Counted from the first letter of the stretch, positions 49,888 to 58,490 are shown. The stretch: DNA of 64,000 nucleotides from Amycolatopsis lurida (GCF_900105055.1 NZ_FNTA01000004.1:2449501-2513500), one strand, 5' to 3'. Notes: generated by a model not told the origin, from the letters alone. Made by a program: numbers and translations.

Positions 49888-50614
49888 ACGTCGAGGACGC
49901 CCACAGGTATCCGGCGAGCGCGATCAAGGCGCACCACCCGAGGGCGGGGAGCACGTCGCCCGCGGCCGGTGCCCCGTCGAGCAGCCCGCGCAGGGTCTCG
50001 ATGATCGGTGTGAAGGGCTGGTACTCCGCGAATTCCCGGAGCCCGGGTCCCATCTTCTCGGCGGGCACGATCGCGCTGCTGAAGAACGGCAGCATGACCA
50101 GCGGCACCGAAGCCATCCCCGCGGTTTCCGGGGATTTCGCCGCCAGCCCCAGCGCGACCGTGAGCCAGGCCGCCGCGAAACCGAGCAGGACGACGATCCC
50201 CACCACGCCGAGCCAGTCGAGGAAACCGGCCGCCGGGGAGAAGCCCAGCAGGAAGGCCACCCCGGTGAGCGCGGCGATGGCGAGCAGGTTGGTCAGCACG
50301 CTGGCGACGACATGCCCGTTCAGCACCGCGCCGCGGGAGACGTCCATGACCTTGAACCGGTTGATGATGCCCTTGGTCATGTCGGAGTTCACCGCGGTCG
50401 CGGTCGCGCCGAGCCCGTAGCAAACGGCCAGCAGCATCAATCCCGGCGTGGCGTAGTCGACGTAATCGACGCCGACACTGAACGCGTCGCCGAACACGTA
50501 CACGAACATCAGCATCATCACGACCGGCATGAGGATCGCGTTGAACACCGAGGTCGGATTGCGGACGAGGTGCTTGAAATTACGGCGCAACATCACCGTG
50601 GACGCGGATTTCAC
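49871..50614 (-). CDS. ABC-2 type permease (DrrB-like)
   Basis: A 247-residue membrane subunit of an ABC-2 exporter with six predicted spans. The start (FKHLVRNPTSVFNAILMPVVMMLMFVYVFG) and ending (ADVLPALGWCALIALAGYLWA) match the DrrB/ABC-2 pattern of daunorubicin-resistance-type exporters. The ATG overlaps the ATPase gene's stop as ATGA, so the pair is coupled. It is likely an antibiotic or lipid exporter; the substrate is unknown. Its 3' end overlaps the convergent SARP gene by 17 bp. Confidence 0.92.
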   Translation of the reverse strand: MKSASTVMLRRNFKHLVRNPTSVFNAILMPVVMMLMFVYVFGDAFSVGVDYVDYATPGLMLLAVCYGLGATATAVNSDMTKGIINRFKVMDVSRGAVLNGHVVASVLTNLLAIAALTGVAFLLGFSPAAGFLDWLGVVGIVVLLGFAAAWLTVALGLAAKSPETAGMASVPLVMLPFFSSAIVPAEKMGPGLREFAEYQPFTPIIETLRGLLDGAPAAGDVLPALGWCALIALAGYLWASSTFKKRA

Positions 50615-51543
50615 TTCACTGCCTCCGTGCTGTGGCCCGTCAGGGCGAGGAAAACGTCATCGAGATCAGGGGTGTGGACGGAGAACTCTTCGGCGGCGAC
50701 CGCGTACTCGTCGAGCCGGTCCAGCAGCGAGCGCAGGGATTTCGTCCCGCCGTCGCTGGGAACCCGCAGGACGAGCGCCTCGTCGTCCCTGGTGGCTCCG
50801 GGGAAGATCCGCGCGGCCGCGTCGAGTTCGGCGACGGTGGTGAACCGCAGCCGGACATGCGTTCCGGGCATCCGGCGCTTGAGTTCGCCGGGCGTGCCCT
50901 GCGCGACCAGGCGGCCCTGGTCGAGGACGGCGATCCGATCGGCGAGCTGGTCGGCTTCCTCGAGGTACTGGGTGGTGAGGAAGACGGTGACGCCGCCGTC
51001 CACCAGTTCACGGATGATCGACCACATCGTGCGACGGCTGCGCGGGTCCAGTCCCGTGGTGGGCTCGTCGAGGAAGATGATCCGCGGATCGCCGACGAGC
51101 GTCATCGCCAGATCCAGTTTCCGGCGCATGCCGCCGGAGTAGGTCGACGCCGGTTTCCGTGCCGATTCCACCAGGTCGAAGCGTTCCAGCAGATCGGCGA
51201 CGACCCGCTTGTCCGCGGCCGGCCGGCTCAGGTCCGCCATCAGCTGCAGGTTCTCCTGGCCCGTCAGCAGTTCGTCGACCGCCGCGAACTGGCCGGTGAC
51301 CCCGATCGCCGCGCGCACCGCCTTGGCCTCGGTCACGAGGTCGTGGCCGGCGACCTTCGCCGTCCCGCCGTCGGACTTCATCAGTGTGGTCAGCAGGTTC
51401 ACCGTCGTGGTCTTTCCCGCCCCGTTCGGGCCGAGCAGGGAGAAAATGGTGCCGGCGGGGACTTCCAGGTCGATACCGTCGAGCACGACCTTGTCCCCGA
51501 AGGTCTTTCGCAGTCCCGAGACCGCGATCGCTGTATCTGTCAT
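50611..51543 (-). CDS. ABC exporter ATPase (DrrA-like)
   Basis: A 310-residue ATPase of the DrrA type. It has Walker A LLGPNGAGKTTT (about 38), Q-loop TGQFAAVDELL, signature YSGGMRRKLDLA, Walker B IIFLDEPT and the C-terminal extension (RRMPGTHVRLRF, then HTPDLDDVFLALTG) usual in DrrA. It pairs with the downstream permease. I start it at the ATG at 51543 (MTDTAIAVSGL) since the longer frame to 51573 enters the promoter repeats. Its promoter is shared with a divergent P450. Confidence 0.93.
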   Translation of the reverse strand: MTDTAIAVSGLRKTFGDKVVLDGIDLEVPAGTIFSLLGPNGAGKTTTVNLLTTLMKSDGGTAKVAGHDLVTEAKAVRAAIGVTGQFAAVDELLTGQENLQLMADLSRPAADKRVVADLLERFDLVESARKPASTYSGGMRRKLDLAMTLVGDPRIIFLDEPTTGLDPRSRRTMWSIIRELVDGGVTVFLTTQYLEEADQLADRIAVLDQGRLVAQGTPGELKRRMPGTHVRLRFTTVAELDAAARIFPGATRDDEALVLRVPSDGGTKSLRSLLDRLDEYAVAAEEFSVHTPDLDDVFLALTGHSTEAVK

Positions 51544-51566
51544 GGGCACCACTCTGGGCGGCCGCG

Positions 51567-51629
51567 CTGACACGCCCCCGCCACGGCGCTGACACGGGCG
51601 GTGTCAGCGCCGTGTCAGCCGGATGTCAG
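51567..51629. promoter_or_regulatory. 11-bp-spaced TGTCAG repeats between ABC exporter and P450 genes
   Basis: Towards the P450, GTGTCAG occurs at 51601 and 51612 and ATGTCAG at 51623, exactly 11 bp apart. Towards the exporter, on the minus strand, GTGTCAG occurs at 51595 and 51573, 22 bp (two steps) apart. The two innermost copies also form the perfect dyad GGCGCTGACAC-N5-GTGTCAGCGCC (51585-51611). Direct heptamers with an 11-bp step are the known form of SARP binding sites. Confidence 0.75.
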
Positions 51630-51676
51630 TGCCCGCGAGGACAGTGGTGGGCACAACCACCACGAAAGGCGAAGCG

Positions 51677-52888
51677 ATGACTCAGACGGTTCCCGTCCCG
51701 CAGGGCCTCCCGATGGACCGCGACGCGGGCCCCTTCGACCCGCCCAGCGAGATCACCCGGCTGCGCGAGGCCCGCCCGGTGAGTCCCATGGTCTTCCCCG
51801 ACGGCCACGAGGGCTGGCTCGTCACCGGCTACGACGAGGTCCGGCAGCTGATGGCCGACACCCGGTTCAGCTCGCGCCAGGACATCGGCATCCTCCACGC
51901 GCCGTACGAGACCCCGGGGATGCCCACCCCGACCGAACCCTCCCCGCCGATGCCGGGCATGTTCGTCGCCATGGACCCGCCGGACCACGGCCGGTTGCGC
52001 AAGCGGCTCACCGGCGCCTTCACCGTCAAACGCATGAAGCAGCTCGAAGACCACATCGTCGAGATCACCGAACGGCAGCTGGACGCGATGGCCGCGCTGG
52101 TCCCGCCGGTCGATCTGGTCAAGGAGTTCGCGCTCCCGGTGCCGTCACTGGTGATCTGCGAACTGCTCGGCGTCCCCTACGAGGACCGGGAGAACTTCCA
52201 GGCCGACTCCGCCCAGCTCATGGTCAGGGACCAGACGCTGGAGGAGAAGATGGCCGCGTTCATCGGGATGAACACCTTCCTCACCGAACTGGTCACCCGT
52301 AAGCGCGAGACGCCCGGCGACGACATCCTGTCCGATCTCGGCCGCCACGACGACCTCACCATCGAGGAGCTGACTGGAGCCGCTTTCCTGCTGCTGCTCG
52401 CGGGCCACGAGACCACCGCGAACATGTTGTCGCTGGGCACTTTCGCGCTGCTGGAGCATCCCGAACAGCTGGCCGAACTGCGTGCCGACGCGGAGCTCAT
52501 GCCCGGTGCCGTCGAAGAGATGCTTCGCTACCTGTCCGTCGCCGACATCTTCTTCCGCTATGCCACGGAAGACCTGGAACTGGGCGGCGAAACGATCCGC
52601 GCGGGGTCGACCGTCATCATCTCGCTGCTGGCCGCGAACCGCGATCCGCGCCGGTTCGAGAATCCCGACGCCTTGGACCTGCACCGCAACGCCCGCGGCC
52701 TGCTGTCCTTCGGGCACGGCATCCACCAGTGCCTCGGCCAGCAGCTCGCGCGGGTCGAGATGCGCGCGGGCTTCGAGGGATTGCTGCGCCGCTTCCCGAC
52801 GCTCGCGCTCGCCGTCCCGGCCGACGAGGTCAAGCTCAAGACCGACATGAACATCTACGGCGTCCACGAGCTGCCGGTCACCTGGTGA
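51677..52888 (+). CDS. Cytochrome P450 (CYP105-like)
   Basis: A 403-residue bacterial P450. The I-helix motif AGHETTAN, K-helix EEMLR and heme-binding FGHGIHQCLGQ (Cys ligand near 350) are all intact, and the overall pattern resembles CYP105-type enzymes. Substrate unknown. ATG at 51677 with AAAGG upstream. It is divergent from the DrrAB-like exporter with SARP-type repeats between. It is not one of the glycopeptide cross-linking P450s: it lies far from that cluster and lacks its context. The 3' end overlaps the FMN-reductase gene by 11 bp. Confidence 0.93.
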   Translation: MTQTVPVPQGLPMDRDAGPFDPPSEITRLREARPVSPMVFPDGHEGWLVTGYDEVRQLMADTRFSSRQDIGILHAPYETPGMPTPTEPSPPMPGMFVAMDPPDHGRLRKRLTGAFTVKRMKQLEDHIVEITERQLDAMAALVPPVDLVKEFALPVPSLVICELLGVPYEDRENFQADSAQLMVRDQTLEEKMAAFIGMNTFLTELVTRKRETPGDDILSDLGRHDDLTIEELTGAAFLLLLAGHETTANMLSLGTFALLEHPEQLAELRADAELMPGAVEEMLRYLSVADIFFRYATEDLELGGETIRAGSTVIISLLAANRDPRRFENPDALDLHRNARGLLSFGHGIHQCLGQQLARVEMRAGFEGLLRRFPTLALAVPADEVKLKTDMNIYGVHELPVTW

Positions 52889-53438
52889 GCGGGCGGATGG
52901 TCCCGGCGAGCGCGGTGAGCAGTTCCGCCAGCAGCGACGCGGTGAAGTCGTCGGTCAGCGTGCCCTCGCCGTCGAAGCGTTCGTGACTGCGGAACACCGT
53001 CACCTCGGGTTTGACGACGACGTCGGCGCCGATCGACGCGAGGATCTGCCGGAGCGCCTGCTGGGCGCGGACCGAACCGAAAGCGCCCGGTGAGGCACCG
53101 GCGATCGCGATCGGCTTGCCGGGAAGCGGCGATTCGGCGGCCGGCCTGCTCGCCCAGTCGATCGCGTTCTTCAGCGCCGCGGGCACGGACGCGTTGTGTT
53201 CGGGGGTCGCGATCAGCAGCCCGTCCGCCTCGGCGACCCGGCGCCGCAGATCCGCCACCGGTTCCGGTGGTGAGTCGGTGTCGAGGTCCTGGCGGTACAG
53301 CGGCAGGTCGCCGAGTCCCCGGTACAGCTCGATGGTCATCCCGCCGGGGTTCAGCTTCCTGGCCGCGCGCAGCAGAGCCGTGTTGTATGAGCCGTCGCGC
53401 AGGCTGCCGGAAATCGCGAGGATCTTGAGTTCGGTCAT
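52878..53438 (-). CDS. NADPH-dependent FMN reductase
   Basis: A 186-residue flavodoxin-fold reductase. The N-terminal ISGSLRDGSYNTALLRAA is the FMN phosphate-binding loop of the family, and ATPEHNASVPAALKNAIDWASRP is the central motif that covers the flavin. Start ATG at 53438 with GAAGGAA. It follows the EamA-type transporter gene with 15 bp between, so they form an operon, probably controlled by the MarR protein at 54453. Confidence 0.93.
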   Translation of the reverse strand: MTELKILAISGSLRDGSYNTALLRAARKLNPGGMTIELYRGLGDLPLYRQDLDTDSPPEPVADLRRRVAEADGLLIATPEHNASVPAALKNAIDWASRPAAESPLPGKPIAIAGASPGAFGSVRAQQALRQILASIGADVVVKPEVTVFRSHERFDGEGTLTDDFTASLLAELLTALAGTIRPLTR

Positions 53439-53453
53439 GATCGGTTTCCTTCG

Positions 53454-54359
53454 TCAGTTCTTGGGGCGGGCGAGGGTCTGGCTGAGCGTCAAAGCGGTGA
53501 GGGCGATGGCGAATCCGGTGAGCTGCCACCCGGTGAGGGTCTGGCCGAGCACCAGGAATCCGGCGGCCGTGGCGACGAGGGGGTTGGTCAGCGTCAGCAG
53601 GGAGACCGACGCCGGGGCGAGGCGGTCGATGCCGCGGAACCACAGCGGGTAGGCCAGCGCGGTGGTGACGATGCCGATGTAGCCGTAGCCGAGCAGGTTC
53701 GTGGTCGTCAGCGAGTCCGGGAGACCTTCGAACAGCAGCGTCGCCGGGGCCAGGACGACGCCGCCCAAGGTCAGCTGCCAGCCGGTCATCGCCAGCGGAT
53801 GCCCGGGACGGCCCCATTTCTTGGTCAGGATCAGGGACACGGCCATGAGTCCGACGGCGGCGAGCATGGCGGCCAGGCCGAGCGGGTCGAGGCGGGCTTT
53901 CGCCGAAAGGGTCAGCAGGGCGACACCGCCGGCACCGGCGATCGAGGCGAACAGGATCGGCGCCGGTGTCCGGACGCGGAGCATCGGCAGCGCGAGCAGG
54001 GCGACCAGCAGGGGCTGGAGGGCGCCGAGGGTCGCGGCGACACCGCCGGGAAGGCGGTACGCGGCGAAGAAGATCAACGGCAGGAAGGCGCCGAAGTTGA
54101 GCATTCCGAGCACGGTCGTCTTCCACCACCAGGATCCGTGCGGGAGCCGCCTGGTCAGGGCCAGCAGGAGCAACCCGGCCGGGAGCGCCCGCAGCACGGC
54201 GGCCAGCAGGGGCCGGTCCGGGGGCAGGAGGGTCGCGGTGACGACGTACACGGTGCCCCAGCTGGCCGGTGCCAGTGCGGCGAGCCCGGCGTCGCGGAGC
54301 GTCGGCCGCGCGGCCGGCTGCCCAGTCGGAACGACAGGCCGTTCGGCGATGATCGCCAT
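53454..54359 (-). CDS. EamA/DMT-superfamily transporter
   Basis: A 301-residue membrane protein with ten predicted spans, built as two EamA repeats (about 30-150 and 165-295). Members export metabolites or drugs; the substrate is not known. Start ATG at 54359 with GAGGAG. The operator-like dyad 54378-54393 lies 19 bp upstream, so the divergent MarR protein probably represses this gene and the FMN reductase after it. Confidence 0.92.
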   Translation of the reverse strand: MAIIAERPVVPTGQPAARPTLRDAGLAALAPASWGTVYVVTATLLPPDRPLLAAVLRALPAGLLLLALTRRLPHGSWWWKTTVLGMLNFGAFLPLIFFAAYRLPGGVAATLGALQPLLVALLALPMLRVRTPAPILFASIAGAGGVALLTLSAKARLDPLGLAAMLAAVGLMAVSLILTKKWGRPGHPLAMTGWQLTLGGVVLAPATLLFEGLPDSLTTTNLLGYGYIGIVTTALAYPLWFRGIDRLAPASVSLLTLTNPLVATAAGFLVLGQTLTGWQLTGFAIALTALTLSQTLARPKN

Positions 54360-54377
54360 GATGTCTCCTCACTGATA

Positions 54378-54393
54378 ATCTCAACGTTGAGAT
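54378..54393. promoter_or_regulatory. MarR-type operator 1
   Basis: ATCTCAACGTTGAGAT is a perfect 16-bp palindrome just before the EamA gene. A related dyad is at 54421-54438. Confidence 0.8.
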
Positions 54394-54420
54394 AACACCA
54401 GCAACTTCTGTCAACGTCAA

Positions 54421-54438
54421 GTCTCTTAATATTGAGAC
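54421..54438. promoter_or_regulatory. MarR-type operator 2
   Basis: GTCTC-TTAATATT-GAGAC, sharing the TCTC..TTGAGA layout of operator 1, lies 15 bp before the MarR gene start, with an AT-rich centre that may be part of its promoter. Confidence 0.65.
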
Positions 54439-54452
54439 GATTGGAGGGTGTC

Positions 54453-54959
54453 ATGGCCGACGCGGTGGACGCGGTGATCGCGTTGTGGCGGCACGAGCGG
54501 CCGGACCTCGAAGACAAGCTCTGGCCCGCCGAGGTGATCGGCCGGGTTCAGCGGCTTTCCCGGATCCTCGACCGGAAGCTCAAGGAGTTCAACGCCCGGC
54601 ACGACCTGGAGTCGTGGGAGTTCGACGTGCTCACCACCCTCCGCCGATCAGGCGAAGCCGACGGCCTGACGCCCGGCGCTCTGCTCAAGGCGGCGATGGT
54701 CACCTCGGGGGCGATCACGAACCGGATCGACCGCATGGAGGCCAAGGGGCTGGTCGAGCGGGTGCGGGACAGCGACGACCGCCGTTCGGTCAAGATCCGG
54801 CTGACCGGCAAGGGCCGCGAAGTCGTCGACGAGGTCTTCGTGCTCCACCTCGAGAACGAAGCCGCCCTTCTACCCGAGCTGAAACCGGCGCAGTGGGCCG
54901 AACTGATCGGCGGCCTGCGACTGCTGCTCGAACACTTCGGCGACACGTCATTGGAGTAA
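54453..54959 (+). CDS. MarR-family transcription regulator
   Basis: A 168-residue MarR-type repressor. The winged helix (about 45-125) contains LLKAAMVTSGAITNRIDRMEAKGLVERVRDSDDRRSVKIRLT, the characteristic recognition helix and wing. Start ATG at 54453 rather than 54432, since GGAGG precedes it. It is divergent from the EamA/FMN-reductase genes with two dyads between, so it likely represses both directions and releases on binding a small molecule. Confidence 0.93.
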   Translation: MADAVDAVIALWRHERPDLEDKLWPAEVIGRVQRLSRILDRKLKEFNARHDLESWEFDVLTTLRRSGEADGLTPGALLKAAMVTSGAITNRIDRMEAKGLVERVRDSDDRRSVKIRLTGKGREVVDEVFVLHLENEAALLPELKPAQWAELIGGLRLLLEHFGDTSLE

Positions 54960-55027
54960 TTCGCCGGGCGCCAGGGTCATTCGCTCCAGGCACCGCCGGT
55001 TTCGACGTACCGTTGCGCCCCTTCTGG

Positions 55028-57559
55028 CTATGTCCAGCCGAGCGGGGTGACCTCCGCCGCCGACGTCCACGCGCCGCGCCCGCCCGCCTCGGTGAGGGCG
55101 CGGAACCGCACATAGCGGGCTCGGGCAGGCCAGAACCGCAGTGTCTTCCGGGCCGCGTCGTCGGCGAAGGTACCCGTGGCGACGGGGCTTCCCCAGGCCG
55201 ACCCATCGGTACTCAGATAGACCTCATACGCGCCGACGCGGCCGTTGCCGGACCCGTCTTGGCGCGGCAAGTAGGCGAGGCCCGTGACGGTGCGAGCGGC
55301 ACCCAGATCGAGCTGGATTTCGTGAGGCAACGGGTCCACCCCGCCGGACCACTTGGTGTGCCAGAGGGTGGCGGGATCACCGTCGACGGCGTTCGCGGCG
55401 GCGCCGGACTCGCCCACGGTCTCCTGGCTGTCGGCCGAGCGGACGGTGACGGCGAGCGGCCCGGAGCCCATCACCGGGTCGCTGATGGTCTCGGCGCCCG
55501 TCTCGACATGCCCGGCGAAACGGCGAAGGAAGCCGTCCGGCCCCTGAGCGGTCAGATCGTACCAGCCGCCCATGCCGCCTTCGATGCTGAACCAGTCCTC
55601 GACCGTCGCGCCTTGGGCGACCGTGTACGTCCACGGTCCGCCACCCCGATTGCCGGTGCGCACGGTCAGCTCGCAAGCGGCGCCGGCGTTCGTCATCTTC
55701 AGGTACACGACGCCGGAACCGGGCCGCAGCACGACTTCCGGGTTCGGCTTGCCGCCGGTGGTCGCGGTGATCCGGTTGCCCGCGAACCGCCGCAGGAAAC
55801 CGTTGGGGCCGTGCGCGGTGAGGTCGTACGCGCCGTCCGGGGAACCCACCTGCCAGTAGTCCGAGAGCGTCGCGTTCCCGCCGAGCGTGTAGCGCCAAGG
55901 CCCGTCGGTGCGGTGCGCGTTGGCGTATACGTAAAAGTGAGCGCCCGCGGTTCCGGTGTTGGCGAAGTCGATCCAGAACCGCTCGGCCGTCACTCGACCG
56001 GAAGCCGCCAACCGGTAGGGCAAGGGTCGTGCGGGCCGAACGCCGGTCTCCGGCACCGGAAGCTTCTGCACGGAAGGCGGCTGCGGCTGGGTGTTCCACG
56101 GCCCGCTCGTGGGCACCGGTTCGGTGAGCGCCGGATAGGTCGCGTTCGGCGCCGTGGTGTCCAGCGCCGAAGTCAGGTCACCGCATACGGTGCGCCGCCA
56201 CGGCGAGATGTTCGGCTCGGCGACGCCGCTCCACTGTTCCAGGAACCGCAGCACCGAGGTGTGGTCGAAGACCTCCGAGCACACCTTCCCGCCCCGGCTC
56301 CACGGCGAGATGACGAACATGGGCACCCGCACACCCAGCCCGATCGGTTCACCGGAGACGAATTCGTCGGTCGTGGCCACGGAACTCTTGCCTTCGCCGT
56401 CCGACGCCGGCGGCGCGGGCGGTGGCATGTGGTCGAAGAAGCCGCCGTCTTCGTCATAGGTCAGCAGGAACAAGGTCTTGTTCCACACGCCGGGTTTGGA
56501 GGCGATCGTGTCGAGGATCGACTTCACCAGCTCCGCCCCGGTGTTGGGCCCCCACGCGGGATGTTCGGTCTGCGCTTCCGGTGCGACGATCCACGACACC
56601 GACGGCAACCTGCCCGCGTCGACATCGGCCTTGAAGGCGACCGGCAACTGCTTCGGCGCGACCCTGGCCAGGCCACGGTCGTACAGAGCGCGCTCGGTCG
56701 CGGTCAAGGTCGCCACCCCCGCGGCGAGTCCGTCGAGCAGCCGGGTTCGTTCGGCGGCCGAGGCCGAATCCAGGGCGTAGTAGAAGTACTCCAGCTTCGG
56801 AAAGGCTTTGCCCGCGGAGTCCTTCACCTTCGACAAGGCCTTGGTGCCGACGGCCAGGAAGCTGCTGAAATAGTCCAGCGAATTGTCGCCGTAGTTGTCC
56901 CATTCCTGGTAGACCCGCCAACTGCGACCCGCGGCCTGGAGTCGCTCGGCGTAGGTCTTCCAGGTGTAGCCGGTGTGCCCGGGGTTCTGCCACGCGTCAT
57001 TGCCGATCGCGCGGGTCGTGCCGTCCGGTTCGAAGCCGAGTTTGCCGGTGAACAGGTACATCCGGTTCGGGTTGGTCGGTCCCATTTCCGAGCAGTGGTA
57101 GGCATCGCAGACCGTGAACGCGTCGGCCAGTTCGTGGTAGAACGGCAGCGCCGAACGCTTGTGGTAGGTCAGTGAGCGAACGCCCTTGGCCGCACGCCAC
57201 GCGTCGTGGCGGCCCTTGTTCCACGCCCGGTGCCCGCCGGACCAGCTGTGGTCGACGTCGGCCATGAACTGGTCGTCGATCGCATACGGCAACAGGGTTC
57301 CCGCGCCGTCGGGCTGCTGGAAAACCGACGCCCCGGAAGGCAGTTTGATCGCGGCCGGATCGGAGAAACCCCGGACGCCGCGCAGCGTCCCCAGGTAATG
57401 GTCGAACGACCGGTTCTCCTGCATGAACACCACGACATGCTCGATGACTTCGAGCCCGCCCGTCGGCGCTTCCGCGGCGAGCGCCTGCCGGACGCTCGCC
57501 GGGAGCAAGGTGAAAGCGGAAGCCGCACCAGCGGCCTTCAGCAGGGTACGACGGCGCAC
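55028..57559 (-). CDS. Tat-exported phosphocholine-type phospholipase C with C-terminal F5/8-C-like domain
   Basis: An 843-residue phospholipase C. The N-terminus has a twin-arginine signal (MRRRTLLKAAGAASAFTLLP, cleaved near QALAAE). The phosphoesterase domain (about 35-480) has VVFMQENRSFDHYLG, SYDED-like TYDEDGGFFDHMPPP and VPMFVISPWSRGGKV. Two PLC C-terminal repeats follow (about 500-690: FWIDFANTGTAGAHFYVYANAH and VVYLKMTNAGAACELTV). The last 150 residues (HEIQLDLGAARTVTGLAYLPRQD) look like a discoidin/F5-8 type C domain, which most family members lack. GTG start at 57559 with GGAGGG. It cleaves membrane phospholipids outside the cell and often serves phosphate supply. Confidence 0.93.
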   Translation of the reverse strand: MRRRTLLKAAGAASAFTLLPASVRQALAAEAPTGGLEVIEHVVVFMQENRSFDHYLGTLRGVRGFSDPAAIKLPSGASVFQQPDGAGTLLPYAIDDQFMADVDHSWSGGHRAWNKGRHDAWRAAKGVRSLTYHKRSALPFYHELADAFTVCDAYHCSEMGPTNPNRMYLFTGKLGFEPDGTTRAIGNDAWQNPGHTGYTWKTYAERLQAAGRSWRVYQEWDNYGDNSLDYFSSFLAVGTKALSKVKDSAGKAFPKLEYFYYALDSASAAERTRLLDGLAAGVATLTATERALYDRGLARVAPKQLPVAFKADVDAGRLPSVSWIVAPEAQTEHPAWGPNTGAELVKSILDTIASKPGVWNKTLFLLTYDEDGGFFDHMPPPAPPASDGEGKSSVATTDEFVSGEPIGLGVRVPMFVISPWSRGGKVCSEVFDHTSVLRFLEQWSGVAEPNISPWRRTVCGDLTSALDTTAPNATYPALTEPVPTSGPWNTQPQPPSVQKLPVPETGVRPARPLPYRLAASGRVTAERFWIDFANTGTAGAHFYVYANAHRTDGPWRYTLGGNATLSDYWQVGSPDGAYDLTAHGPNGFLRRFAGNRITATTGGKPNPEVVLRPGSGVVYLKMTNAGAACELTVRTGNRGGGPWTYTVAQGATVEDWFSIEGGMGGWYDLTAQGPDGFLRRFAGHVETGAETISDPVMGSGPLAVTVRSADSQETVGESGAAANAVDGDPATLWHTKWSGGVDPLPHEIQLDLGAARTVTGLAYLPRQDGSGNGRVGAYEVYLSTDGSAWGSPVATGTFADDAARKTLRFWPARARYVRFRALTEAGGRGAWTSAAEVTPLGWT

Positions 57560-57740
57560 GGAGCCCTCCAGGAACTGCGTTGAACCCGTTTCAATCGTGT
57601 TCGAAAATGCACCTTATCCGCGACTATCGAGCAGATAGAAGCATAGGGGCGCTGATCGGTTCAAGGGTTCCGCCCGCGGGCTGCATGATCGGAGCAACAA
57701 GACGCGACTTTCGGATGGTGGATCCACGCGGCCGTTCGGT

Positions 57741-57798
57741 CCGGGGGTCGTGAGTGGTAAGTGTCGTTCTAACGGCACTTACCACTCACGACCCCCGG
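57741..57798. repeat. Long hairpin, family A copy 4
   Basis: Two 28-nt arms (CCGGGGGTCGTGAGTGGTAAGTG at the left end) pair with one G-T wobble around a CT loop, the longest of the family here. Confidence 0.9.
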
Positions 57799-57846
57799 AG
57801 ACCGTGGTGGGGGCCGCCCCCCTTGAGCGTCCCCCACCCGGCTCAC

Positions 57847-57865
57847 CCGGCCGGAAACCGGCCGG
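57847..57865 (-). terminator. Hairpin after the small membrane protein
   Basis: CCGGCCGG-AAA-CCGGCCGG, a perfect 8-bp stem, lies 3 nt beyond the stop of the gene at 57869. Confidence 0.6.
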
Positions 57866-57868
57866 ACG

Positions 57869-58282
57869 TCATTTCGCGCCGTTGTCCGGACGGCCGGACA
57901 ACGCCGCCACCGCGAGCACCATGACCACCGGCCAGATCACGGCCATCAACACGGCCCCGCCGAAGGTGATCGCCGTGACCGAAACCGCCGTCGCGATCAG
58001 CCCGCCGACGGGTGACACATAACAAAAGCCCAAAGGCCCCAGGAAGAACACCCACGACAGCGCCACCTTCACCGATTTGGCAGGCGGACGCGGAACCGGA
58101 TAGCGCCCCGGTCCGACGACCTCCCGGTCGTCGCCCTGATACCACCCGCCGGACATCAACGGCGGGTGCGGCGCGAAGAAGGCCGGTCTTCGGCCGAACG
58201 CCTTGGGCGTCCGCGGATTCGGTGCGGCCGGCTCACGCCGGTGATCCTTCGGCCGTCCCATGACACTTTCGGCGCTGCGCAT
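57869..58282 (-). CDS. Small membrane protein, unknown function
   Basis: A 137-residue protein. A basic, Pro-rich cytoplasmic part of about 75 residues is followed by two or three hydrophobic spans (SWVFFLGPLGFCYVSPV, LIATAVSVTAITFGGAVLMAVIWPVVMVLAVAA). I start it at the ATG at 58282 because GGGGGAGGA lies 5-13 nt upstream; an ATG at 58261 is possible. The pattern resembles small DUF-type membrane proteins of actinomycetes. Divergent from the Crp/Fnr gene. Confidence 0.7.
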   Translation of the reverse strand: MRSAESVMGRPKDHRREPAAPNPRTPKAFGRRPAFFAPHPPLMSGGWYQGDDREVVGPGRYPVPRPPAKSVKVALSWVFFLGPLGFCYVSPVGGLIATAVSVTAITFGGAVLMAVIWPVVMVLAVAALSGRPDNGAK

Positions 58283-58412
58283 GACGTCCTCCCCCGTCGC
58301 CGGCCCGAGGCCTGGTGAAGTCACCCCTTGCCTGGCACAATTACCGGTTGCGGTGCGAAACTTCCGGGTCGTTCTGCCCACTGACCATGCTGACGAGTCG
58401 GGGGAGTGGCTG

Positions 58413-58490
58413 ATGCGTCAAATGGAACACAGCGCGAAACCGGCCCCCGGCGATTCGGAGGGCCAGGATGACCGGTTCTCCAACGGGTGA
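58413..58490 (+). CDS. Possible 25-codon leader peptide before the Crp/Fnr gene
   Basis: An ATG at 58413 follows GGGGGAG at 5 nt and opens a 25-codon frame ending DDRFSNG, which overlaps the Crp/Fnr start by 23 nt. Translation of it could couple to that gene. The end resembles but does not fit the FxSxx-COOH pattern. It may be a chance frame. Confidence 0.25.
   Translation: MRQMEHSAKPAPGDSEGQDDRFSNG

Larger units (their letters stand above)
57560..57868. other. Space upstream of the phospholipase gene
   Basis: About 310 bp with no gene. It holds the family A hairpin at 57741-57798 and a CCGGCCGG-AAA-CCGGCCGG hairpin at 57847-57865 beside the next gene's stop. The part nearest the phospholipase start (57590-57660) is AT-richer and could hold its promoter. 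Confidence 0.6.

Noticed and set aside
51677..52888. A glycopeptide cross-linking (Oxy) P450
   Set aside because: It is about 30 kb outside the cluster, single, and paired with a DrrAB-like exporter under SARP-type repeats, and looks CYP105-like.
54485..57175. An 896-codon plus-strand frame opposite the phospholipase gene
   Set aside because: The opposite strand has a Tat signal and full phospholipase motifs; this frame is composition-driven.
58413..58490. A FxSxx-COOH precursor peptide ending RFSNG
   Set aside because: The pattern needs F-x-S-x-x at the very end; here Ser follows Phe directly, so it does not fit. Kept only as a weak leader-peptide candidate.
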